Source of the DNA: TMED14 sp965657195
Lineage (GTDB): Bacteria > Bacteroidota > Bacteroidia > Flavobacteriales > Schleiferiaceae
Assembly: GCA_965657195.1 (NCBI GenBank)
Contig: CBFHNK010000066.1
Span: forward strand, 1-8,715
Direction of reading: 5' to 3'
DNA: 8,715 nt
This document shows positions 1 through 4,665 of this stretch, piece by piece (position 1 is the first letter of the stretch; each line of letters opens with the position of its first letter). The notes under the pieces are model-generated. The model worked only from the letters and a program-made list of their open reading frames with translations. It had not been told where the DNA came from and did no database searches. A program made the position numbers and the translations under genes.

Positions 1-1
1 G

Positions 2-190
2 GTATTCGCCCAAGGCGTCGTGTGGAACGTGTTCAGCTACGACCAGTGGGGCGTAGAACTCGGAAAAGAAATGGCAAACGTGGGACTACCTGAGCTCGAA
101 GGCGACGGCCCCATCGGGGCCCACGACGGGTCAACGACCGCGCTGATCCATCACGTGCGGACCTTGTCGAGCAAGGCGCTCAACAGCTGA
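2..190 (+). CDS. pgi: Glucose-6-phosphate isomerase, C-terminal fragment
   Basis: This is the last 62 codons of a gene that begins before the window, read in frame from base 2 to TGA at 188-190. The enzyme interconverts glucose-6-phosphate and fructose-6-phosphate in cytoplasmic glycolysis and gluconeogenesis. The fragment carries the second family signature intact: G-V-V-W, four residues, then YDQWGVELGK at fragment residues 13-22. The final Lys (residue 22) matches the catalytic lysine of the family (Lys518 in the rabbit enzyme). Downstream, AHDGST corresponds to the HDSST stretch near the C-terminus of the E. coli protein, and the tail ends shortly after it, as expected. The last 40 bp overlap the 3' end of the opposing MarR gene. 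No terminator is visible after the stop. Family assignment is firm; the rest of the protein cannot be judged. Confidence 0.93.
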   Translation, partial: VFAQGVVWNVFSYDQWGVELGKEMANVGLPELEGDGPIGAHDGSTTALIHHVRTLSSKALNS

Positions 191-609
191 GCCTCTTCGT
201 TGGTGAGGCGCTTGGGCAGTTCATCTTTGGTGAACTTGTCCACCGACCGAATTTGACCCAAGAGTTCAAGTCCGCGAAGCGTCAAAAAAATATGCGTCAC
301 GCGACGGTCTTCTTTGCTACCCTTGCGCTCGACGAAGCCCAACTTCACGAGGCGGTCCACAAGGCGCGACACATCACTCGTTTTGTCGAGTAAGCGCTCG
401 CGAATGACGCCGATGGCAAGGCCTTCGGGGTGGGCTCCGCGCAAAATCCGCAGCACGTTGTACTGCTGCATCGTGATTTTGTAGGGTGCCAAGGCCTCTG
501 TGATCCGGCCCTTTACCCAGTGGTAGGTGTACAGAATATTGATCACGGCAACCTGCTGGTCGTTGTGCCAGTTGCGCTGCTGGATCTCTTCTTGTATGCT
601 CTTACCCAT
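151..609 (-). CDS. MarR-family winged-helix transcriptional regulator
   Basis: This 152-residue protein has the usual MarR length and layout: N-terminal helices for dimerisation (about 15-42), a winged helix-turn-helix (about 47-112) and a C-terminal dimerisation helix. The likely recognition helix is around residues 77-90 (TSDVSRLVDRLVKLG). The wing carries the family D-x-R motif at 101-103 (DRR), followed by a T-L-x-x-G-L-E-L-L segment. No conserved redox cysteine is present, so an OhrR-type peroxide sensor is unlikely; the ligand cannot be predicted. The ATG at 607-609 lies 14 bp after the frr stop on the same strand, so it is probably the last gene of a pyrH-frr-marR unit. A TATATTAG sequence just before the ATG resembles a -7 box with one mismatch, but no -33 element accompanies it. 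The 3' end overlaps pgi by 40 bp in the opposite direction. Confidence 0.9.
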   Translation of the reverse strand: MGKSIQEEIQQRNWHNDQQVAVINILYTYHWVKGRITEALAPYKITMQQYNVLRILRGAHPEGLAIGVIRERLLDKTSDVSRLVDRLVKLGFVERKGSKEDRRVTHIFLTLRGLELLGQIRSVDKFTKDELPKRLTNEEAQLLSALLDKVRT

Positions 610-623
610 TGGGCCTAATATAC

Positions 624-1187
624 TTAGAGCTTGAGGATATCTCCCTCTTTTTCAGTCACACGCGCATCGATCATCGTGATGTGCTTGTCGACCAAGGTTT
701 GAATCTCGTTCTCGAGGTCCTTGCGCTGGTCCTCGCTGAGGCCGTCTTTTTCCATGCGCTTGGCCTCGTCCATACCGTCGCGGCGTACGCTGCGAATGGC
801 AACTTTGGCCTCTTCGCCCTCTGCACGTGCCATGCGCACGAGCTCTTTACGTCGGTCTTCGGTCAGTGGCGGAATATTGATGATCACCGCATCTCCGTTG
901 TTCATCGGATTGAATCCGAGGTTGGCGTACATAATGGCCTTCTCAATCGCTTGAATCAGGTTCTTTTCAAACGGCTGAATAAACAGGGTGCGGGCATCCG
1001 GGGTCGAAATGTTGCTCACCTGCTGAAGCTTCACTTGGCTTCCGTAGTACTCGATGTGAATGCCCTCGAGCATGGTGGGGTTGGCACGGCCGGCGCGAAT
1101 CTTGAGCAGCGCCTTATCGAGGTGCGTCATTGCCTTGGTCATGTCGTCGGCCAAGGACTCAATCAGAAAGCTTACTTCTTCGTTCAT
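624..1187 (-). CDS. frr: Ribosome recycling factor
   Basis: RRF works with EF-G in the cytoplasm to split the post-termination ribosome so that subunits, mRNA and tRNA can be reused. The 187-residue length is normal (about 185). The three-helix-bundle domain I is formed by residues about 1-30 and 106-187, interrupted by the small beta domain II (about 31-105). Diagnostic stretches are KIRAGRANP at 29-37, the PLTEDRRKEL segment at 107-116 and IRSVRRD at 131-137; Arg132 sits where the functionally critical arginine of E. coli RRF lies. The charged C-terminal helix ends KEGDILKL. The ATG at 1185-1187 is 13 bp from the pyrH stop, and marR follows after 14 bp, so co-transcription is likely. pyrH-frr adjacency is widespread in bacteria. 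Nothing is missing or unusual. Confidence 0.97.
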   Translation of the reverse strand: MNEEVSFLIESLADDMTKAMTHLDKALLKIRAGRANPTMLEGIHIEYYGSQVKLQQVSNISTPDARTLFIQPFEKNLIQAIEKAIMYANLGFNPMNNGDAVIINIPPLTEDRRKELVRMARAEGEEAKVAIRSVRRDGMDEAKRMEKDGLSEDQRKDLENEIQTLVDKHITMIDARVTEKEGDILKL

Positions 1188-1200
1188 TATTCTGTCGGAA

Positions 1201-1905
1201 TTAGGAAACCAAAGTGCCCACCTTGTCGCCCTGAACGACGCGCAAGAGGTTACCAGGCTTATTCATGTCAAAGACCACAATCGGAAGGTCGTTTTCTTGG
1301 CTCAGCGTGAATGCGGTAAGGTCCATCACGTTGAGGCCGCGCTCGTAGACTTCGGTAAAACTGATGGCCTCAAAGCGGGTCGCGGTAGCGTCCTTCTCGG
1401 GATCTGCGGTGTAGATTCCGTCCACGCGAGTGCCCTTGAGGATGACCTCGGCCTGAATTTCAATAGCGCGAAGCGTAGCCCCGGTATCGGTAGTGAAGTA
1501 GGGATTGCCGGTTCCGCCTGAAAAGATGACCACACGGCCCTTTTCAAGGTGGCGCACGGCGCGGCGGCGAATGAAGGGTTCGCAAATCTTGTCCATCTCG
1601 ATGGCGGACTGAAGGCGGGTCTGAACCCCGATGCGTTCGAGCGACGACTGCAGGGCGAGGCCATTGATTACGGTCGCAAGCATGCCCATGTGGTCGGCCT
1701 GGACGCGGTCCATTCCGCCTTCGGCGCCTTGCAGGCCGCGAAAGATGTTTCCGCCACCGATGACAATGCCCACTTGGGCCCCGGCGTCGACAACTGTTTT
1801 AATTTCGTGTGCGTAGCGGCTAATGGTTTCGGGATCAATCCCGTAAGCCTTGCTGCCCATCAGCGCCTCGCCGCTGAGTTTGAGGAGGATTCGGCGGTAC
1901 TTCAT
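1201..1905 (-). CDS. pyrH: Uridylate kinase (UMP kinase)
   Basis: This enzyme phosphorylates UMP to UDP with ATP in pyrimidine nucleotide synthesis; the bacterial form is a hexamer of the amino acid kinase fold, often controlled by GTP and UTP. The 234-residue protein begins MKYRRILLKLSGEAL, with the phosphate-binding KLSGEA at 9-14. It then has GGGN at 50-53, RGLQG at 56-60, the D-x-x-GMLATV segment at 71-79, GTGNPYFTTDT at 131-141 (UMP-binding region) and YTADP at 165-169. The start chosen is ATG 1903-1905 because family members begin at this point. An in-frame TTG seven codons upstream would place translation through the -7 promoter box and the foot of the tsf terminator hairpin. frr follows 13 bp after the stop. 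Confidence 0.97.
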   Translation of the reverse strand: MKYRRILLKLSGEALMGSKAYGIDPETISRYAHEIKTVVDAGAQVGIVIGGGNIFRGLQGAEGGMDRVQADHMGMLATVINGLALQSSLERIGVQTRLQSAIEMDKICEPFIRRRAVRHLEKGRVVIFSGGTGNPYFTTDTGATLRAIEIQAEVILKGTRVDGIYTADPEKDATATRFEAISFTEVYERGLNVMDLTAFTLSQENDLPIVVFDMNKPGNLLRVVQGDKVGTLVS

Positions 1906-1912
1906 TAAGATG

Positions 1913-1920
1913 CGAAGATA
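1913..1920 (-). promoter_or_regulatory. Putative -7 promoter box for pyrH-frr-marR
   Basis: On the minus strand this reads TATCTTCG and is followed by CA, giving a 10-mer identical to the -7 box upstream of rplM (4565-4574). It fits the Bacteroidota consensus TAnnTTTG with one substitution. It lies directly beside the tsf terminator hairpin and only 7 nt from the pyrH ATG, so the mRNA would have almost no leader. No convincing TTTG is found 19-21 nt further upstream, where the terminator stem lies, so this is a moderate call. Confidence 0.5.
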
Positions 1921-1923
1921 GCA

Positions 1924-1949
1924 CAAAGGCCGCCCGAGGGCGGCCTTTG
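1924..1949 (-). terminator. GC-rich hairpin after tsf, probable intrinsic terminator
   Basis: A perfect inverted repeat forms a 12-bp stem: CAAAGGCCGCCC pairs with GGGCGGCCTTTG around a central GA. In RNA the loop probably opens to four bases, leaving 11 pairs. It stands 22 bp beyond the tsf stop. The T-run after the stem on the minus strand is short (TTT, then GTGCTATCTT), so termination may be incomplete, but the AAAGG/CCTTT ends resemble terminators. The symmetric arms could also act on plus-strand transcripts. The pyrH -7 box begins 3 bp past the stem. Confidence 0.7.
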
Positions 1950-1971
1950 CTGTGTGAAAATCAAGTGGGAA

Positions 1972-2796
1972 TTAAACGCCCAAACCTACGCGGCGGAAAC
2001 CGGTAACGGTAGCGCCCGCAGATGCTGAAGCCACGTACTGGGCTACACTCTGCTTGCTGTCCTTGATGAAGTCTTGCTCCACAAGAGTGTTCTCCTTGTA
2101 GAACTTGCCGAGCTTGCCCTGGGCGATCTTCTCGATCATGTCCTCAGGCTTGCCCTCTTGACGAACCATGTCACGAGCAACCTCAAGTTCGCGCTCAATC
2201 ACGTCGCTTGGAACTGAAGTACGGTCCAATCCTACGGGATTCATGGCAGCAACTTGCATCGCAACGTCTTTTGCTGTCTCGGCAACGCCAGCGCTCAACG
2301 CGGCAAGTGTAGCAAGTTTGTTTCCAGCGTGGATGTACCCAGAAACCACTCCACCCTCGAGGGTCTCGTAGTAGGCGATCTCAATCTTTTCTCCGATGAC
2401 ACCAGTCTGCTCGGTAAGCTTCTCGGCAATCGTCAACGAACCTTCGAAGCTCAGCGCAAGAAGTTCCTCTTTGGTTGCGGGGAAATTGGCAATCGCAATT
2501 GACGCCATCTTCTTGGCCATGTCCACATAGCCTTCGTTCTTGGCGACAAAGTCAGTCTCGCAGTTCAGCGAAACGATCACCCCACGGGTGTTCGTCTCGT
2601 TGGTCATCGCGATGACCGCGCCTTCAGCAGCGTCACGGTCGGCGCGCTTGGCAGCGACCTTCTGGCCTTGCTTGCGAAGCACGTCGATGGCAGCTTCAAA
2701 ATCGCCATTGGCCTCAGTGAGGGCCTTTTTGCAGTCCATCATGCCTGCGCCGGTCATTTGGCGCAGCTTATTTACATCGGCAGCAGTAATGCTCAT
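1972..2796 (-). CDS. tsf: Translation elongation factor Ts
   Basis: EF-Ts is the cytoplasmic nucleotide exchange factor that releases GDP from EF-Tu so that it can load GTP and aminoacyl-tRNA. The 274-residue protein has the N-terminal UBA-like domain (about 1-40) with the signature LRQMTGAGMMDCKKAL at 11-26. The EF-Tu-contacting core follows, with NCETDFVAKNEGY at 78-90, in which TDFV (81-84) is the conserved motif that disrupts Mg2+ binding in EF-Tu. The segment YIHAGNKLATL (154-164) corresponds to the H-x-G...G-V-L region of the C-terminal subdomain. The ATG is at 2794-2796. It follows rpsB after 55 bp, which contain a terminator-like hairpin and no recognisable -7 box, so tsf expression probably depends on read-through from rpsB. 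A second hairpin follows its own stop. Confidence 0.97.
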   Translation of the reverse strand: MSITAADVNKLRQMTGAGMMDCKKALTEANGDFEAAIDVLRKQGQKVAAKRADRDAAEGAVIAMTNETNTRGVIVSLNCETDFVAKNEGYVDMAKKMASIAIANFPATKEELLALSFEGSLTIAEKLTEQTGVIGEKIEIAYYETLEGGVVSGYIHAGNKLATLAALSAGVAETAKDVAMQVAAMNPVGLDRTSVPSDVIERELEVARDMVRQEGKPEDMIEKIAQGKLGKFYKENTLVEQDFIKDSKQSVAQYVASASAGATVTGFRRVGLGV

Positions 2797-2820
2797 GATA
2801 ATTGGTGTTTTAATACAAAG

Positions 2821-2844
2821 AAAAACCGGGGCTGTTGCCCCGGT
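2821..2844 (-). terminator. Intrinsic terminator or attenuator between rpsB and tsf
   Basis: On the minus strand an 8-bp stem, ACCGGGGC with GCCCCGGT around loop AACA, is followed immediately by TTTT, C and TTT. This is a textbook stem plus T-tract, starting 7 bp beyond the rpsB stop. Because tsf lies next on the same strand and has no clear promoter, the hairpin is probably leaky and lowers tsf relative to rpsB. A comparable attenuating element in the rpsB-tsf gap is known from E. coli; equivalence here is inferred. Confidence 0.8.
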
Positions 2845-2851
2845 GTTAAAC

Positions 2852-3607
2852 TTATTCCGCGGCTACTTTGGCAGCAGCTTTTTCAAGCTTCTCGCTTCCG
2901 GGCTTGTCTTTTTCAGTCTTGCGCTGGCTCAGCGACTCCTTGATCGTTACAGATAACGACTCTAGAATTACCGCGATAGACTTTGTAGCATCGTCGTTTG
3001 ACGGAATCACGTAGTCCACCAAATGTGGGTTGCTGTTCGTGTCCACCATAGCGAATACGGGGATTCCGAGATTGCGTGCTTCTTCAACGGCGATGTGCTC
3101 GCGCATGATGTCTACCACAAACAACGCAGCTGGAAGGCGGCTCATGTCGGCAATTGAACCCAAGTTCTTCTCGAGCTTGGCACGCAGACGGTCAACCTGA
3201 AGGCGCTCGCGCTTAGAAAGCGTCTCAAACGTTCCGTCGGTCTTCATCTTGTCGATGTTCGACATTTTCTTGATTGCCTTGCGGATGGTCACGAAGTTCG
3301 TGAGCATACCTCCAGGCCAACGCTCTACGATGTAGGGCATGTTGAGGGCCTTGGCAGTGTCAGCAACAATCTCTTTGGCTTGCTTCTTCGTCGCAACAAA
3401 AAGAATCTTGCGACCGCTTCCGGCAATCTTGCCCATGGCGTCAGCCGCCGTGGCCAATTTCTTCTGCGTCTTCTGCAGGTCAATGATGTGGATACCATTG
3501 CGCTCCATAAAGATGTACGGGGCCATGTTGGGGTTCCACTTGCGGGTCAGGTGACCAAAGTGAACTCCTGCGTCGAGGAGCTGCTGAATTTCAGGCGTGT
3601 GTGCCAT
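2852..3607 (-). CDS. rpsB: 30S ribosomal protein S2
   Basis: S2 is a late-assembling small-subunit protein that binds 16S rRNA near the head-body junction and helps S1 dock. The 251-residue sequence is full length. Landmarks are the N-terminal LLDAGVHFGHLTRKWNPNM (10-28), YIFMERNGIHIIDL (31-44), the FVATKKQA helix start (70-77), VERWPGGMLTNF (94-105) and the C-terminal signature LPAALFVVDIMRE followed by EARNLGIPV (158-184). The tail from about 226 is lysine-rich and probably flexible. ATG is at 3605-3607. A 99-bp gap containing a terminator-like hairpin separates it from rpsI upstream, and no standard -7 box is visible in that gap. S2 autoregulates rpsB-tsf in E. coli; I cannot show the same here. 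Confidence 0.97.
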   Translation of the reverse strand: MAHTPEIQQLLDAGVHFGHLTRKWNPNMAPYIFMERNGIHIIDLQKTQKKLATAADAMGKIAGSGRKILFVATKKQAKEIVADTAKALNMPYIVERWPGGMLTNFVTIRKAIKKMSNIDKMKTDGTFETLSKRERLQVDRLRAKLEKNLGSIADMSRLPAALFVVDIMREHIAVEEARNLGIPVFAMVDTNSNPHLVDYVIPSNDDATKSIAVILESLSVTIKESLSQRKTEKDKPGSEKLEKAAAKVAAE

Positions 3608-3633
3608 AGTGTTCTTGGGGGTTTACGTTCGCT

Positions 3634-3676
3634 AAAAAGACAACGGCCAAGTAGCGCCAGAGCGATCTTGACCGTT
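3634..3676 (-). terminator. Intrinsic terminator-like hairpin after rpsI, possible rpsB leader element
   Basis: On the minus strand AACGGTCAAG (3676-3667) pairs with CTTGGCCGTT (3651-3642), giving a 10-bp stem with one G-T pair. The 15-nt loop contains a further CGC/GCG mini-stem. The sequence continues GTC and then TTTTT (3638-3634), a good terminator T-run. It lies 30 bp after the rpsI stop and about 26 bp before rpsB. Since rpsB lacks an evident promoter after it, partial read-through or control of the hairpin is likely. It could alternatively be a ribosomal-protein-binding leader for rpsB-tsf. Confidence 0.75.
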
Positions 3677-3706
3677 TGGATGCTAAACCCAATACTCGTT
3701 GCGCGA

Positions 3707-4093
3707 TTAACGCTTCGAGAATTGGAACCGCTTGCGTGCTTTCTTCTGGCCGAACTTCTTACGTTCTACCATGCGCGGGTCGCGGGTCATCAATCCTTCA
3801 GGCTTCAGCGTGATGCGAAGCTCCGGATTGATTTCGCAGAGGGCGCGCGACAGGCCGAGGCGAATTGCTTCAGCTTGGCCGGTGATGCCACCGCCTTCTA
3901 CGTTGACAGTGATGTCAAAATTGTTGAGGTTGTCCGTCAGCGACAGTGGCTGGCGCACTTTGTACTGCAGGGTACCTGTAGAGAAGTAGTTCGAGAGCTC
4001 GCGCTTGTTGATCATGATCTCGCCTTTACCTGGCTTCACATAAACACGGGCAACTGAGGTCTTGCGGCGTCCGATTGCGTGGGTCGTAGACAT
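3707..4093 (-). CDS. rpsI: 30S ribosomal protein S9
   Basis: S9 sits in the head of the 30S subunit; its basic C-terminal tail reaches the P site and contacts tRNA. At 128 residues it is of normal length. It begins with THAIGRRKTSVARV (4-17). The family signature GGGITGQAEAIRLGLSRAL occupies about 67-85, MTRDPRMVERKKFGQKKARKR spans roughly 101-122, and the protein ends FSKR, the expected Lys-Arg terminus for the P-site tail. The ATG (4091-4093) is 12 bp after the rplM stop, so the two genes are certainly one transcription unit, as the L13-S9 pair is in nearly all bacteria. A terminator-like hairpin follows the stop. Confidence 0.97.
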   Translation of the reverse strand: MSTTHAIGRRKTSVARVYVKPGKGEIMINKRELSNYFSTGTLQYKVRQPLSLTDNLNNFDITVNVEGGGITGQAEAIRLGLSRALCEINPELRITLKPEGLMTRDPRMVERKKFGQKKARKRFQFSKR

Positions 4094-4105
4094 CTTAAAG
4101 TACGA

Positions 4106-4543
4106 TTAGATTTGAACCGGCTGTTGGGCTTCATGGCCGTGCTCGGCACCGGCATAGACGTGAAGGTTGCGAAAGAGTTCCGCTCCGAGGCGCGTCTTGG
4201 GAAGCATGCCGCGAACGGCCTTCTCCACGATGCGCGATGGGTGCTTGGCAAGCTCCTCAGCAGGAGTACTGAACCGCTGGCCACCGGGATAGCCAGTGTA
4301 GCGGATGTACTGCTTGTCGTTCATCTTTTTACCTGACAGGGTCACTTCGGCTGCATTGATAACAATCACGTTATCTCCGCAGTCCACGTGCGGGGTGTAG
4401 TTGGGCTTGTGCTTACCGCGAAGGCGGAAGGCGACATGCGAGGCCAATCGACCAAGGGCGAGACCCTTGGCGTCAACCACGACCCAGGACTTACCTGCGT
4501 TTGCCTTAGTGGCTGATATCGTTTTGTAGCTGAGCGAATCCAC
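4106..4543 (-). CDS. rplM: 50S ribosomal protein L13
   Basis: L13 is an early assembly protein of the large subunit that binds 23S rRNA. The 145-residue product reads (M)DSLSYKTISATKA, then SWVVVDAKGLALGRLAS (19-35), RGKHKPNYTPHVDCGDNVIV (about 42-61), and the C-terminal signature VRGMLPKTRLG with RNLHVYAGAEHGHEAQQP after it. The start chosen is GTG at 4541-4543 because Bacteroidota L13 proteins typically begin M-D-[ST]-L-S-Y-K-T. A longer reading from a GTG at 4594 adds 17 unmatched residues and would run through the promoter. An A-rich stretch (AAAAAAGTATAGCATC) precedes the start, as is usual where Shine-Dalgarno sequences are not used. It is the first gene of the ribosomal block, with rpsI 12 bp downstream. 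Confidence 0.95.
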   Translation of the reverse strand: MDSLSYKTISATKANAGKSWVVVDAKGLALGRLASHVAFRLRGKHKPNYTPHVDCGDNVIVINAAEVTLSGKKMNDKQYIRYTGYPGGQRFSTPAEELAKHPSRIVEKAVRGMLPKTRLGAELFRNLHVYAGAEHGHEAQQPVQI

Positions 4544-4566
4544 GATGCTATACTTTTTTGGGGCTG

Positions 4567-4597
4567 CGAAGATACGGAGAATACTTTGAAGCACAAA
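4567..4597 (-). promoter_or_regulatory. Promoter of the rplM-rpsI ribosomal operon
   Basis: The minus strand shows TTTG (4597-4594), a 19-nt spacer, then TATCTTCG (4574-4567). This matches the Bacteroidota housekeeping promoter (TTTG, about 19-21 nt, TAnnTTTG) with one substitution. Transcription would begin around 4560, giving a leader of about 17-20 nt before the GTG at 4543 that includes a run of six A. It is the best-formed promoter in the window, in the right place for the ribosomal genes. Confidence 0.75.
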
Positions 4598-4600
4598 GCT

Positions 4601-4631
4601 TTTCGGCGCAGAACTTGCTAGCGTATCTTCA
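4601..4631 (+). promoter_or_regulatory. Putative promoter of the secreted metalloprotease gene
   Basis: TTTC (4601-4604), a 19-nt spacer and TATCTTCA (4624-4631) form a weaker copy of the rplM promoter, with one mismatch to it in each box and identical spacing. It faces the opposite way, and only 3 bp separate the two -33 elements. The predicted transcript starts near 4637, leaving a leader of roughly 30 nt before the ATG at 4666. Confidence 0.5.
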
Positions 4632-4665
4632 CGAACTCGAAATTTTGCCTCTAATACTCGGTTTT

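Noticed and set aside
608..620. TATATTAG before the marR ATG as an independent promoter
   Set aside because: One mismatch in the critical TTTG part and no -33 element at 19-21 nt; the 14-bp spacing to frr makes co-transcription simpler. Noted in the gene entry only.
609..1310. 233-codon plus-strand open frame antisense to frr and pyrH
   Set aside because: It lies opposite two unmistakable conserved genes and its translation resembles no family; it is a shadow frame of GC-rich coding DNA.
1906..1926. Upstream TTG start for pyrH (adds 7 residues)
   Set aside because: It runs through the -7 box and the base of the terminator stem; UMP kinases begin at the MKY...KLSGEA point.
3380..4057. 225-codon plus-strand frame across rpsB and rpsI
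   Set aside because: Antisense to ribosomal protein genes, no recognisable domains, and it ignores the intergenic terminator.
4558..4665. Extended N-terminus of the metalloprotease from 4558
   Set aside because: The 36 added residues would precede a clear signal peptide and overlap the rplM and protease promoters.
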